Shown: positions 1 to 9,833 of the stretch, piece by piece | Layout: the number at the start of each line of letters is the position of its first letter | Numbering within the stretch: position 1 is the stretch's first letter | Assembly (NCBI RefSeq): GCF_000513135.1 | Contig: NZ_BAUV01000002.1 | Coordinates: forward strand, 124,001-188,000 | Length of the DNA: 64,000 bases | Source of the DNA: Halalkalibacter akibai JCM 9157 | GTDB taxonomy: Bacteria; Bacillota; Bacilli; Bacillales; Bacillaceae_D | Reading direction: 5' to 3' | The notes under the pieces: generated by a model | Told to the model about the DNA's origin: nothing | Seen by the model: only the letters and a program-made list of their open reading frames with translations | The model's database searches: none | Position numbers and translations under genes: made by a program

Positions 1-90
1 TTCATGAAAAGCACCCCTTTTCTTGAGTTAACCATAGTGACAGTTTATGAAGCCCAAGAAGAAAATGTGCAGAAAAAAAAGGAACTGTAA
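1..90 (+). CDS. 3' end of an unidentified gene (partial)
   Basis: Frame 1 is open from the window edge to a TAA at 88-90. It encodes about 29 residues ending in a charged tail, EENVQKKKEL. A lysine/glutamate-rich end just upstream of another gene's leader is typical of a real C-terminus, but 29 open codons alone are weak evidence. I do not recognise the family. No terminator follows before the kinase gene, so the two could be cotranscribed. Confidence 0.35.
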   Translation, partial: FMKSTPFLELTIVTVYEAQEENVQKKKEL

Positions 91-175
91 AGGGAAGTAG
101 CGAATTAAGGAGTGAGAAGTAAATCGTGAATTGTAAAAAAACGTAGAATCGATAGAAATAGAGGGGGTAGGTCTA

Positions 176-1328
176 ATGGAGAAAAAGGACCTAAATCTAA
201 ATAAAACCCCAAAAGGGAGTTCGTTTATGGCGATGAAATCGACTAATAATCGAGAAATGGTTCAAACATCGACAAGAACGGATGAGAGAATGATTGAACA
301 TGATTTATTAATTGAAGAAATGGGGATTCCCTTTCTTGAAGTTGATGTTCATTTACATATTCTAAGATGGAACCAAGCTTTTCTAGAGTTAACAAATATA
401 AAAGAAAATGAGTTACGAATGTTTACAATAAAAGAATTAGGAATGGAAGAAAAATGCTTTTTTGTTAGTTCAGAGCTTATAGAGAAAACCTTCCAATTAA
501 AAAGTAAACAAGAAATTGATTTTGAAGAAGAGGAAAGGGTCTATCGAATAAAAGCTGTTCCTTCTTCTTTGACTGAGGTTGTTTATCTAATATTTGAAGA
601 TCGCTCCCTTCAAAAACAGTTTGAGAACCTTCTTACGTTTCATCACCAAATGGAAGCAGTATCTCATATAGCTGCAGGAGTAGCGCATGAATTAAGAAAT
701 CCTTTATCAGTGATTAAGGGATTTTTACAACTGGCTAAACTTACAAATGACCATAAAAAATATTATGATACCATTATGTCTGAATTAAATCGAATGAATG
801 GAATTTTGGAGGATTTCTTATCCGTTTCGAGACGCAAAATGGACCGGAGATGGCAATCACCTGTTACGATTATGAATTCACTTATAGAGATAATAAAAGC
901 AGAATGTCTCTTACACGATGTTGAATTCAAATTGGAATTAAGTGAAACAGACAAACAAGTATTTGTAAATGAGTCAATGGTCAAGCAAGTGATGTTAAAT
1001 TTACTTCGTAATTCTGTCGAAGCTTATGGACAATCAAACAACAACAGAAAATTAACAATTGAAACGAAGATACACCAAGATGACTATATTATTGAAGTAA
1101 AAGATAATGGTAAGGGAATGCCAGAATCAATCTTAAGCCAATTGGGGAAACCTTTTTTTTACAACAAAATCAAGGGGAACTGGTATTGGTATTCCACTTT
1201 GTAAGAAGATCATTGAAGATCATGGAGGTAATTTTCAGATTATAAGTACATATAATATTGGAACGAGTGTTATTATCTCGCTTCCATTAGAATCAAAACG
1301 AGAGGGTAACCGAAGTCTGAATGACTAG
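176..1328 (+). CDS. PAS-domain sensor histidine kinase, sporulation-kinase type (frameshifted)
   Basis: A soluble sensor kinase. A PAS-like domain lies at about residues 40-140. The HisKA dimerisation helix carries the H-box AAGVAHELRNPLSVIKGF near residue 170, and the HATPase domain has its N-box near residue 280 (NLLRNSVEA) and G1 box DNGKGMP. No membrane segment is visible. The H-box closely resembles that of Bacillus KinA/KinE-type kinases feeding the Spo0A phosphorelay, and the kinase at 60540; phosphorelay input is inferred. GAGGGGG precedes the ATG at 176. The frame breaks in an 8-T run at about 1152-1159. Removing one T restores PFFTTKSRGTGIGIPL and the rest of the ATP-binding domain to the TAG at 1328, so this is probably an intact gene with a sequencing error. 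Confidence 0.8.
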
Positions 1329-1384
1329 TTGAACTAGCATTTCGATTTTGAGTTATGCTCTTTTTTTTACGAATGCACTCATTA

Positions 1385-1413
1385 TTTACAAGAGAGTAAA
1401 TTCAGACTATAAT
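1385..1413 (+). promoter_or_regulatory. Sigma-A promoter of the manganese ABC genes
   Basis: TTTACA at 1385-1390 and TATAAT at 1408-1413 are separated by 17 bp. Transcription would start near 1420, leaving a leader of about 235 nt before the ATP-binding gene at 1656. I see no clear riboswitch fold in that leader. This promoter and the operator just downstream are the notable contents of the 1329-1655 gap. Confidence 0.6.
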
Positions 1414-1424
1414 TAACCTTAAGA

Positions 1425-1450
1425 TAAAAGTTTACTTAGGGAAACTTTTA
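1425..1450 (+). promoter_or_regulatory. Candidate MntR operator
   Basis: A 26-bp imperfect palindrome with the core GTTTACTTAGGGAAAC. Both half sites (GTTTACTT and, on the other strand, GTTTCCCT) are one change from GTTTCCTT, the half site of Bacillus MntR boxes as I recall them. It lies immediately downstream of the predicted start point, where a bound repressor would block the promoter. Assignment to MntR rests on motif similarity plus the downstream Mn-type transporter. Confidence 0.55.
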
Positions 1451-1655
1451 TTCCCTATATAAAGTTTTGCACCTTTTTACTGTAAGATCATAATATGTTG
1501 TATCTGTTTAGTAGAAGTGTCTCGGCAACTTCATCCAATAGTAGGAGACTAAGCTTGTTTTAATGAAGCATCTCTTCACAAAAGTAAGGAAACTTGAACT
1601 CAAAAAGTTGCACTGTGGCAAAACTAATGTGTTCAAAAGTTGGGAGGAAAAGTTA

Positions 1656-2408
1656 ATGGTAGATGTATTAAAAGTTGAATCACTCTCTGTTTACTATGAA
1701 AAAAATCCCGCTGTTCAAGATATTAACTTTAATGTCCAGGAAGGAAACTTAATCGGAATTGTCGGTCCAAACGGAGCTGGTAAATCTACATTAATAAAAG
1801 CTATTTTAGGTTTAGAAAAGTCTTCTGGTTCAGTTTCGATATTTGGTCAAAAGGTAAATGATGTCAGAAAGCAAATTTCATATGTACCTCAGCGAAATCA
1901 GATTGATTGGGATTTTCCTGTTTTAGTGGAGGATGTCGTTTTAATGGGCCGCTTCACACATATCCCTTGGTATAAAAAAGCGAGCAAATTAGATCGAGAA
2001 ATAGTAGTGGAGTCTCTTGAAAAGGTTGGAATGTTAGAATATCGCAAAAGACAAATTGGAGAATTATCAGGAGGACAACAGCAGCGTGTCTTCATTGCTA
2101 GAGCCTTAGCACAGCATGCAGATTTGTTTTTCTTAGACGAACCTTTTGTTGGTATTGATGTGACCTCAGAAGAAATTATTATTAATCTTCTTAGAGAGCT
2201 TCGTGACGAGGGGAAGACGGTTTTTGTTGTTCATCATGATTTAAGTAAAGTAGAACAGTACTTTGATCAGTTATTGTTAATTAACAAGGAATTAGTTGAT
2301 TTTGGGTCAGTACATCAAGTCTATCAACCTGAGATTCTTGCGAAAACATATAAAGGAAGTATACAACTATTTGGTGCCAATGAAAATATAATGGTGGTGA
2401 GTGATTAA
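1656..2408 (+). CDS. Manganese/zinc-type ABC transporter ATP-binding protein
   Basis: Cytoplasmic ATPase of the metal-uptake (MntB/TroB/ZnuC) ABC family, about 250 residues. It has Walker A GPNGAGKST, a Q-loop SYVPQRNQIDWDFP typical of Mn transporters, signature LSGGQQQR, Walker B ADLFFLDEP and a switch histidine in HHDLSK. The open frame begins further upstream at 1563, but GGGAGG at 1642-1647 places the start at ATG 1656, giving MVDVLKVESL. The stop overlaps the permease ATG by one base, so the two are translationally coupled. Manganese is favoured over zinc because of the MntR-like operator upstream and the separate zinc-type operon at 7313. No binding-protein gene is adjacent. Confidence 0.85.
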   Translation: MVDVLKVESLSVYYEKNPAVQDINFNVQEGNLIGIVGPNGAGKSTLIKAILGLEKSSGSVSIFGQKVNDVRKQISYVPQRNQIDWDFPVLVEDVVLMGRFTHIPWYKKASKLDREIVVESLEKVGMLEYRKRQIGELSGGQQQRVFIARALAQHADLFFLDEPFVGIDVTSEEIIINLLRELRDEGKTVFVVHHDLSKVEQYFDQLLLINKELVDFGSVHQVYQPEILAKTYKGSIQLFGANENIMVVSD

Positions 2409-3266
2409 TGAGTAACATTATGATGTTCATTGATCAAGTAGCGCGTTATGCGTACTTGCAGCAAGCTTTAGTTGCTGCAATTTTAGTCGGGATTATTTGT
2501 GGAGTTATTGGCTGTTTCATTATTTTAAGAGGAATGGCCTTAATGGGAGATGCGATCTCACATGCAGTATTACCTGGGGTCGTCATTGCATACATGTTAG
2601 GGGCGAGTTTCTTTATTGGCGCAACTATAACAGGGGTTTTGACCGCGTTAGCTATCGGTTATGTTTCTCAGAATAGTAGGATAAAAGATGATTCTGCGAT
2701 AGGGATTATGTTTACGGCTGCCTTTGCGCTTGGGATCGTTCTTATTACTGGATTAAGAGGGACTGGGGTTGACCTATGGCATAGTTTTATTTGGAAATGT
2801 CTTAGCTGTTTCTAGAGGCGATTTGCATGTAACTTTGGGTATCGGTGTTTTTGTTTTACTGATGATTCTTCTTTTTTATCGCCCTTTGTTATTAAGTACA
2901 TTTGATCCAGTTATGGCTAAAGCTACTGGTATTCCAGTAAAAATGATTCATTACTTACTAATGTTACTTCTTTCGCTAGTAACGGTAGCTTCGCTTAAAA
3001 CAGTTGGAATTGTGCTTGTTGTAGCAATGTTAATCACGCCAGGAGCAACTGCTTATTTACTAACGGATAGGTTACCGGTAATGTTGTCATTATCGGCAAT
3101 AATAGGGGTTCTCTCTGCTGTAATTGGAATGTTTTATTCTGTTGTATACGATGTTGCTTCCGGAGCTTCAATCGTATTAGTAGCATCTTTTTTCTTCGGA
3201 TTGGCTTTCTTCTTCTCACCTAAGCAAGGAGTCATTACAAGAAAATGGCGTGCTAGAAATATATAG
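2408..3266 (+). CDS. Manganese-type ABC transporter permease (frameshifted)
   Basis: Integral membrane permease of the ABC-3 metal-uptake family (MntC/TroC type), about 285 residues once repaired, with roughly eight hydrophobic segments. GDAISHAVLPGVVIAY and the later KTVGIVLVVAMLITPGATAYLL are family signatures. The frame breaks at about 2784. Removing one G from CATAGTTTTATTTGG restores GVDLWHILFGNVLAVSRGDL, which matches the conserved family segment. The break is not in a homopolymer, so a real mutation is possible, but both halves are otherwise fully conserved. It pairs with the ATPase just upstream; the usual binding protein is missing from the neighbourhood. Confidence 0.8.
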
Positions 3267-3269
3267 ACG

Positions 3270-3307
3270 AAAAAACCTGGAGCATTTATTCTGCCTCAGG
3301 TTTTTTC
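3270..3307. terminator. Bidirectional terminator between the Mn permease and ppk
   Basis: A stem of AAAAAACCTG pairing with CAGGTTTTTT closes a loop of about 18 bases. A T-run on either strand suits the two convergent genes. Confidence 0.75.
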
Positions 3308-3319
3308 AGATTCTATATA

Positions 3320-5434
3320 TTATTCTTCGCTTTTTGTAAATCTAGCCGCAAGCTGATGAAACTTTAATTGACTTTGAACGGGTTGTTCATCTTCAGGCCG
3401 ATTGACATATTGGTAGCTCCCATCCTCGAATTGCTCGCGTGTTTTCATGTTATCATCAAGGGTAATTTTAAGTATTTCTTTTATTCGCTTTTTATTCATT
3501 TTTGAAAGAATTGGAAAAAGAATTTCTATTCTTTTTTCCATGTTTCTAGTCATCCAATCGGCTGAAGATAAATATACCTTCTCACTTCCATCATGGTGAA
3601 AATAAAAAATTCTACTATGTTCTAAAAAACGATCAACTATACTAAATACGCGAATGTTCTCACTAACTCCTTTTATCTTCGGCCTTAAGCAACAAATACC
3701 TCGTACTATTAAGTCTATTTTCACACCTGCTTGCGAAGCTTCATAAAGCTTTAGAATGATTGGCTTGTCAGTAAGTGAATTCATTTTAGCAATAATGTGT
3801 CCATTTCCGTTTTTGGAATGAATTTCAATTTCCTCGTCAATTAATTGTAGAAACTTATTTCTAATTTCAAATGGAGCGATACTAAGGTGATGCCATATAG
3901 GTTTCTCACTATAGCCACTAAGGTAATTAAAAAAGTTAGTGGCGTCCACACCAAACTGCTCATTTGCGGTGAGATAGCCGATGTCCGTATATAACTTTGC
4001 AGTAGAATCATTGTAATTTCCAGTTCCTAAATGAACGAAACGTTGTATTTGATCGTCTACATGACGAACGATTAATGTAATTTTGCTATGTGTTTTTAAG
4101 CCAGTTATACCGTAAATAACATGAACACCAGACTTTTCCAATTTCTTTGCCCACTGAATGTTATTCTCTTCATCAAAGCGGGCTTTTAATTCAACTAGAA
4201 CGGTTACTTGTTTTCCCTTTTCAGCAGCTAGCGCTAGAGCGTTTATAATGGGTGAATCGCCACTAACACGATAAAGTGTTTGCTTAATAGCTAAGACCTG
4301 AGGATCATTTGCGGCTTTAGCAATAAAATCAACGACTGGTTGAAAGGATTCATAAGGGTGATGAAGTATAATATCTTTTTCTAATATAGCTTGGAAAATA
4401 TCATCATGGCCCGCTAAATCTTCGGCAGGTTGAGGAATAAGCGTTTCGTTGGCTAGGTGTTCATGGTCGTTAATTAGCTCATTATAAAGTTTAAAAAGGA
4501 AGGATAGATCTAGGGGACCATTAAAAGTATACACATCATTTGGGTGTAGCTCTAACACATCCAATAATAAATTTAAAACATTTTGATCCATTAAGCCTTC
4601 TTGCATTTCCAGACGAACTGCCGATCCCCATTTTCGCTTTTTCAATTCCTTTTCAATTTCAAGCAATAAATCACGTGCTCCTTCTTCATGAATCGTCATA
4701 TCTGCATTCCTAGTGATTCGAAAAGGAGAAACAGATTTAACTGCAAAACCGTTAAATAGGTCGTTAATAAAGTAACCTATTACATTCTCAAGCAATATAA
4801 ATTGTTGTTTATCTCCTTCTGTAGGAAGTTTAATAAAACGATTTAAAACAGCTGGTACCTGTACAATAGCGAGCTGTTCCTTTTCCTCCCAATTTCCTAA
4901 CTTCTTCAAAATAACTGCGAGGTTTAAACTCTTATTTAAAAGCATAGGAAAAGGGCGATATGCATCAATTGCCATCGGAGTTAACACGGGAAAAATATAA
5001 TTTTGAAATCGTTGCCTTAAAAATTCAATCTGTTTTACGGAACATTCCTCGACGTTCATGAACTGAAAGCCTTCGTGAAAGAGCATGGGAACAATAGTCT
5101 CTGAGTAAACAGTATCTTGTAAATGAACTAATTTATGATTTTTATCAGCAATGTGTTTCAATTGTTGTTTAGGAGTGAGGCCAGCCTTGTTTTCAGGTTT
5201 ATTGTATCCCGCTTTTACTTGATCTTTTAACCCTGCAACACGTACCATGAAAAATTCATCTAAATTCGAACTGAATATAGCTAAGAATTTCAAGCGTTCC
5301 AAGATGGGATTTTTCTCATCAATGGCTTCTTCTAAAACTCGTTCATTAAAAGCTAACCAGCTCAATTCACGGTTGTTATAAAAGGTTGGGTTATTGAGAT
5401 CAATGTGTTCAAGACGATCATAATTTATCTTCAT
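3320..5434 (-). CDS. ppk: Polyphosphate kinase 1
   Basis: Reversibly transfers the gamma-phosphate of ATP to inorganic polyphosphate. It is about 704 residues, the usual size. The N-terminal domain opens with NRELSWLAFNERVLEEA. The two C-terminal phospholipase-D-like domains contain KARFDEENNIQWAKKLE and the segment FVHLGTGNYND, which holds the histidine that is phosphorylated in characterised PPK1. IFYFHHDGSEKVYLSSADWM follows. The longest frame starts at 5461, but AAAGG upstream of ATG 5434 (MKINYDRLEH) is better placed. ppx lies upstream on the same strand, 85 bp away from the 5434 start (57 bp from 5461), and is its functional opposite. Confidence 0.93.
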   Translation of the reverse strand: MKINYDRLEHIDLNNPTFYNNRELSWLAFNERVLEEAIDEKNPILERLKFLAIFSSNLDEFFMVRVAGLKDQVKAGYNKPENKAGLTPKQQLKHIADKNHKLVHLQDTVYSETIVPMLFHEGFQFMNVEECSVKQIEFLRQRFQNYIFPVLTPMAIDAYRPFPMLLNKSLNLAVILKKLGNWEEKEQLAIVQVPAVLNRFIKLPTEGDKQQFILLENVIGYFINDLFNGFAVKSVSPFRITRNADMTIHEEGARDLLLEIEKELKKRKWGSAVRLEMQEGLMDQNVLNLLLDVLELHPNDVYTFNGPLDLSFLFKLYNELINDHEHLANETLIPQPAEDLAGHDDIFQAILEKDIILHHPYESFQPVVDFIAKAANDPQVLAIKQTLYRVSGDSPIINALALAAEKGKQVTVLVELKARFDEENNIQWAKKLEKSGVHVIYGITGLKTHSKITLIVRHVDDQIQRFVHLGTGNYNDSTAKLYTDIGYLTANEQFGVDATNFFNYLSGYSEKPIWHHLSIAPFEIRNKFLQLIDEEIEIHSKNGNGHIIAKMNSLTDKPIILKLYEASQAGVKIDLIVRGICCLRPKIKGVSENIRVFSIVDRFLEHSRIFYFHHDGSEKVYLSSADWMTRNMEKRIEILFPILSKMNKKRIKEILKITLDDNMKTREQFEDGSYQYVNRPEDEQPVQSQLKFHQLAARFTKSEE

Positions 5435-5518
5435 TGTACTCAACCTTTCTGCTTGATTCATCCATTTCAGTTTAACAGCTCATTGTAAATTTTATGTTAA
5501 GATTTAATTTTAAGAACC

Positions 5519-7057
5519 TTATTTAGACGGCATGTACTGAAACTCAATCGTTTGTTTAATTGCCTTTTCAATTTGTTTTTTACTTTTGCTCGCTTGAATA
5601 TTTTCAAAAAAAGGATCTTCCTTATAATAGAGAGGAATTAATATTTCACCACTCAGTTGTGTGACTTCACCCACTTTGCTGATTACTTTTCTTCGTGTCC
5701 GATCAAGTGAGTAAGCTAACTTCATAATAGAACCTAGGAATTCAAATAATTTTAACTCTTTCTTTTGGATCAATTGCTTAAAAGGTTCGGCGTAATGCAT
5801 CATTAATGATTTTGACTTGAAAGATGAAATAAAGGCAACGGCCAGTCTTTCCTTATGAGATAAACCTTCTATTGTCATATTAGTTAGAAGATAGAAGGTA
5901 TTTTGGCTACTTGCTTCACTACTAATCGATTCACCTATATACAATACTCTTGCACTGTAATTAAGCAGCTTTAAGGCTTCTTGTTCATCATGTGAAACTT
6001 GAGCATATGGAGCTAATTGTTTGTACAATTGAAGAGCTAAAGTTGAAATATGATTAGCATGATCGATTTGTACATGGTAACTATTAGTAATTTGATGAAT
6101 ACTTTCTTCAACGACGTTTGGGAATCGCTTTGTATCCATTTTCTCTAACAATGCTTCATAGAAGACTCCATCTCTAAGTCCTTTCCGACTCATAATAAAA
6201 GTATTTGCTTCTACATATGAGACGAGAGAAGAAATAACTTCAGCAGCTGGGATAATGATTTCTACTCTGTCTTTAGATAATCCATCAAGTAATAAGCGCT
6301 GTTCAATAGTTGACTGTTGTAACATTGTATTAATAGTAGAAAGATCTTCATTTCCCATTTCATATTGATGAATTCCTGCGAGAGGGTAATCGCTTTGGCG
6401 CTGATGGATGAGAGCAAGGTTTCTAGCGCTACCACCTATGCCGATAATAGGATAATCTTCTCTCCCTTTTAGCCAACTAAGGGTTTGAAGTTGTTGATTT
6501 ATGTATTTTTTTAATTCTGAGATAGCGGCAGGGGCTTGTCCCTCTGAAAAAAACTGTTGCTGTAAGGTGATAGCTCCAAACGGAAAGCTGTGAAAATGTT
6601 TTAACTCACGATCAGTAAATAACGTAACTTCAGTACTACCACCACCAATGTCAATTGTAATCCCATTTTGAATAGATGTAGAATTGATGACAGCAAGGTA
6701 TCCATAAAAGGCTTCCTCGTATTCACTCAAAATACGAATGCTAAGACCCAGTCGATCTTGAACCAGTTTAGCAATGTCCTTTTGATTTTGAGCTTTTCGC
6801 ATAGCGGCTGTTGCAATGATGGTGACGTCATCTATCTGATGATAATCAAGTACTTCTTTAAAACGTTGAAGGGTTTCAAGAATCAGTGATATACCAGCTT
6901 CTTGAAGAACACCATCATCATTTATAAATGTACTAAGCCTAGCAACTGTTTTAAAATTATAAAGTTCTTGATAACGCCCGTTATTATCTATTTCATTAAT
7001 GACTAATCGAAATGAGTTTGAGCCCATATCAATGATTGCGTAATGTTTTCTAATCAT
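5519..7057 (-). CDS. ppx: Exopolyphosphatase, Ppx/GppA family
   Basis: Hydrolyses terminal phosphate from polyphosphate; some relatives act on pppGpp. About 512 residues. The actin-like ATPase-fold domain shows AIIDMGSNSFRLVI at the N-terminus and TIDIGGGSTEVTLF near residue 140. The C-terminal third is a helical HD-like region. The start was placed at ATG 7057 (MIRKHYAII) because GAGGTGG lies nine bases upstream; the longest frame begins 18 bases earlier with no ribosome site of its own. It probably forms one transcript with ppk, so synthesis and breakdown of polyphosphate would be co-expressed. Confidence 0.9.
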   Translation of the reverse strand: MIRKHYAIIDMGSNSFRLVINEIDNNGRYQELYNFKTVARLSTFINDDGVLQEAGISLILETLQRFKEVLDYHQIDDVTIIATAAMRKAQNQKDIAKLVQDRLGLSIRILSEYEEAFYGYLAVINSTSIQNGITIDIGGGSTEVTLFTDRELKHFHSFPFGAITLQQQFFSEGQAPAAISELKKYINQQLQTLSWLKGREDYPIIGIGGSARNLALIHQRQSDYPLAGIHQYEMGNEDLSTINTMLQQSTIEQRLLLDGLSKDRVEIIIPAAEVISSLVSYVEANTFIMSRKGLRDGVFYEALLEKMDTKRFPNVVEESIHQITNSYHVQIDHANHISTLALQLYKQLAPYAQVSHDEQEALKLLNYSARVLYIGESISSEASSQNTFYLLTNMTIEGLSHKERLAVAFISSFKSKSLMMHYAEPFKQLIQKKELKLFEFLGSIMKLAYSLDRTRRKVISKVGEVTQLSGEILIPLYYKEDPFFENIQASKSKKQIEKAIKQTIEFQYMPSK

Positions 7058-7127
7058 AGTAACCAACCACCTCATTCTTTGAATGTTAAACCTGATTATA
7101 CCAAATACATGAAGTAGTTCTCAAAGG

Positions 7128-7191
7128 TAGACAGAATTTAAATAACCATTATAATAGAAAGGAATGTTATAAATCGTAATTGTTCTTATAA
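7128..7191 (+). promoter_or_regulatory. Candidate promoter and Zur half-site for the zinc ABC operon
   Basis: TAGACA at 7128-7133 and TATAAT at 7150-7155 (16-bp spacer) form a plausible promoter. At 7171-7180, just after the expected start point, is AAATCGTAAT, which equals one half of the Bacillus Zur box as I recall it. The second half is poorly conserved. Placement before a zur-containing operon supports autoregulation, but the site is imperfect. Confidence 0.4.
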
Positions 7192-7312
7192 GTAGGTTCT
7201 TTAGCAAGGATTGTTGTTGTTCCTTGACATAGCAGTGGAACAAAGAACAAGTGCTTAAAAAAGTGCAATGTACCATATACGAAAACAACTTAAATGGGAA
7301 GGAGAGTTGACA

Positions 7313-8089
7313 ATGAAAGTTTCTATCCAAACAGATGCCGTGGAAATAGAAAATGTCTCATTCTATTATGGAAATCAACAAATTCTTGAAAATATATCAC
7401 TACAAATTCCGAAAGGATCTTTTTTAGGTTTAGTGGGTCCAAATGGTTCTGGAAAATCAACATTAATTAAATTAGTTCTCGGTTTATTAGAACCTCAACA
7501 AGGAGAAATTCGTTTATTTGGAGAGAAAACGTCTAAATTTCGTCAGTGGGAAAAAATAGGGTTTGTATCTCAAAAAGCAAATAGTTTTAACACGGGTTTC
7601 CCCGCAACCGTTTTTGAAGTTGTTTCAATGGGGTTGTACGGCAAAGTAGGATTATTTCGTTTTTTGAATAGGAAACATAAACAATTGGTAAGGGACGCCA
7701 TTACACAAGTGGGAATGGAAGAATTTATTAACAAAAATATTGGTGAATTATCGGGAGGACAACAGCAACGTGTTTTTATTGCTCGTGCATTAGTAAGTGA
7801 ACCCGAGTTGTTAATCCTTGATGAACCAACAGTTGGAGTCGATGCAAAGAGTGTTCGACAATTTTATGATATGCTTGATCATTTGAACAAAGAGAAAGGA
7901 ATAACTCTTGTCATGGTCACACATGACATTGGAGCTATGACTGATCATGTAACCGATGTGGCATGTTTAAACAAAACTCTTCATTTCCACGGAAATACAG
8001 CAGATTTCGAAGCAAACCAAGATTTGTCGACATTCTATGGCCACGATGTTCATTTATTGACTCATAATCATAGCCATGGAGGACATTAA
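7313..8089 (+). CDS. znuC: Zinc-type ABC transporter ATP-binding protein
   Basis: ATPase of a ZnuC-like metal importer, about 258 residues. It has Walker A GPNGSGKST, a Q-loop GFVSQKANSFNTGFP, signature LSGGQQQR, Walker B LLILDEP and switch histidine VTHDIG. The C-terminus is histidine-rich (HDVHLLTHNHSHGGH), as often seen in zinc or manganese transporter ATPases, and may bind metal. AAGGAG upstream of ATG 7313 fixes the start. It is the first gene of a four-gene operon with two permeases and a Fur-family regulator. Zinc is inferred from that regulator; the sequence alone does not prove the substrate. Confidence 0.85.
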   Translation: MKVSIQTDAVEIENVSFYYGNQQILENISLQIPKGSFLGLVGPNGSGKSTLIKLVLGLLEPQQGEIRLFGEKTSKFRQWEKIGFVSQKANSFNTGFPATVFEVVSMGLYGKVGLFRFLNRKHKQLVRDAITQVGMEEFINKNIGELSGGQQQRVFIARALVSEPELLILDEPTVGVDAKSVRQFYDMLDHLNKEKGITLVMVTHDIGAMTDHVTDVACLNKTLHFHGNTADFEANQDLSTFYGHDVHLLTHNHSHGGH

Positions 8090-8092
8090 TTG

Positions 8093-8974
8093 ATGTTGGA
8101 TGCTTTTTTTCGATATGAATTTCTTCAAAATGCATTTTATACAGGTGTACTAATCGGTTTACTAGCGCCAACATTAGGGGTTTTTCTAGTTGTAAGAAGA
8201 CTTTCTCTAATTGCCGATGCACTATCTCATATTACTTTATCAGGAATCGCAGCTAGCTTGCTACTTGGTAAATATATTGTGTTTTTCCAAACACTTAACC
8301 CTCTATACATGGGGTTAATTTTTTCAGTTGGTGGATCATTGTTAATAGAGCAGCTAAGAAGTGTTTATAAGTTCTATAAAGAAATCGCCATACCGATCAT
8401 TTTATCCGGAGGAATAGGGATTGGGGTTGTATTTATCTCGCTTGCTGATGGATTTAATAATGATTTGTTTCATTACTTATTTGGAAGTGTAATGGCTGTT
8501 AGTAAATCTGATTTATGGACTATTAGTACAATTACAGTGATTGTATTAGGGGTTTTAATATTGCTTTACAAAGAATTATTCTTCTTATCATTCGATGAAG
8601 AACAAGCAGTTGTATCAGGAATTAATAGAAGGTTAATTAATTTTATTTTTATTGTAATGGTTGCATTAGTGATAGCATCCTCGATGAGGGTGGTAGGAAT
8701 ACTTCTTGTTTCATCACTTATGACCCTTCCAGTTGCTGCATCAATGAGAGTGGCAGTTGGTTTTAAGCAAATGTTTATCTACTCTATAATCTTTGGAGAA
8801 ATAGCAGTAATTGGTGGTTTAATCTCTGCATTTTATTTTGACCTCGCACCAGGTGGAATGATTGTCATGATTGCTGTATTAATTTTAGTCATAACAATTT
8901 ATATTCAAAAGATGATCAATTATCTAGGTCGCGGGAAAAGAAATCAACTAGTTATTAGAAAACATGAAAGTTAG
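8093..8974 (+). CDS. Zinc-type ABC transporter permease, first copy
   Basis: ABC-3 family membrane permease of about 293 residues with multiple hydrophobic segments. The family segment RRLSLIADALSHITLSG lies near residue 35 and MRVVGILLVSSLMTLPVA near residue 203. ATG 8093 follows the ATPase stop by three bases, with GGAGG at 8078-8082 inside the end of the ATPase gene, so expression is coupled. It is clearly paralogous to the next gene. The pair may form a heterodimeric channel where many relatives use one permease twice. Confidence 0.85.
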   Translation: MLDAFFRYEFLQNAFYTGVLIGLLAPTLGVFLVVRRLSLIADALSHITLSGIAASLLLGKYIVFFQTLNPLYMGLIFSVGGSLLIEQLRSVYKFYKEIAIPIILSGGIGIGVVFISLADGFNNDLFHYLFGSVMAVSKSDLWTISTITVIVLGVLILLYKELFFLSFDEEQAVVSGINRRLINFIFIVMVALVIASSMRVVGILLVSSLMTLPVAASMRVAVGFKQMFIYSIIFGEIAVIGGLISAFYFDLAPGGMIVMIAVLILVITIYIQKMINYLGRGKRNQLVIRKHES

Positions 8975-8988
8975 GAGCCTCAGAAAGA

Positions 8989-9816
8989 ATGGGATTATTA
9001 GCTCAATTAACCTTTATTGAAAGAGGCGTTATGGCAGGAATAATTATTGGTATTATTGCCCCGATTGTAGGAGCATTTTTGCTAGTTCGTCGAGTGTCGA
9101 TTATCTCAGAGTCCATTTCTCACATTACGTTAGCTGGTATATCAGCAGGTGTTTTTATTGGAACAGTAGGTTCAAGGTTTGAAATAGTAAATCCAATGTA
9201 TGTGGGTGTTTTGTTCGCATTAATTGGTGCTTTAATTACAGAGAAGTTAAGGGACGAATATAAACACTTTCAGGAACTAGCGATTCCGATTATTTTATCA
9301 AGTGCTGTTGGATTAAGTGCTATTTTCATTTCATTAGCCAGAACAGGATATAATGAATGGTATGCGTATTTATTTGGTAGCATTGTCAGTGTAACAGTAA
9401 GTGATTTACAATTCATCTTAATAACTGCTGTATTTGTTTTGCTTATTATCTCTGCTTTTTACAAAGAATTTATTGCTATCTCGTTTGATCAAGAATATGC
9501 AAAAGTCTCTGGTTTACCATTAAAATTGGCAAACTTCATGTTTGCCTTATTAATAGCATTAGTAATATCTATGTCGATGAAGGTAGTCGGAATTTTATTA
9601 GTAGGGGCACTTGTTGTTATTCCAGTTGCTACTAGCATTCAAGTAGCTAAAAGTTTTAAACAGTTAATTGGATATGGGATTGCCTTTGCTCAGTTGGCTC
9701 TAATGTTAGGAATGTATTTTTCTTATCACTTTGCAATAGCTACTGGTGGTATGATAGTTATAATGAATTTATTCTTGTTAGTTATGGTTTTAACTTTTAA
9801 GAAATTAAAACCGTAG
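8989..9816 (+). CDS. Zinc-type ABC transporter permease, second copy
   Basis: Second ABC-3 permease, 275 residues. RRVSIISESISHITLAGIS and MKVVGILLVGALVVIPVATS parallel the segments of the preceding permease, showing a tandem duplication followed by divergence. It sits 14 bp after that gene and 17 bp before the regulator start. With the ATPase it would form an importer lacking an operon-encoded binding protein, which must lie elsewhere in the genome if the system works conventionally. Confidence 0.85.
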   Translation: MGLLAQLTFIERGVMAGIIIGIIAPIVGAFLLVRRVSIISESISHITLAGISAGVFIGTVGSRFEIVNPMYVGVLFALIGALITEKLRDEYKHFQELAIPIILSSAVGLSAIFISLARTGYNEWYAYLFGSIVSVTVSDLQFILITAVFVLLIISAFYKEFIAISFDQEYAKVSGLPLKLANFMFALLIALVISMSMKVVGILLVGALVVIPVATSIQVAKSFKQLIGYGIAFAQLALMLGMYFSYHFAIATGGMIVIMNLFLLVMVLTFKKLKP

Positions 9817-9833
9817 CGGACTGGAGGGTGAAC

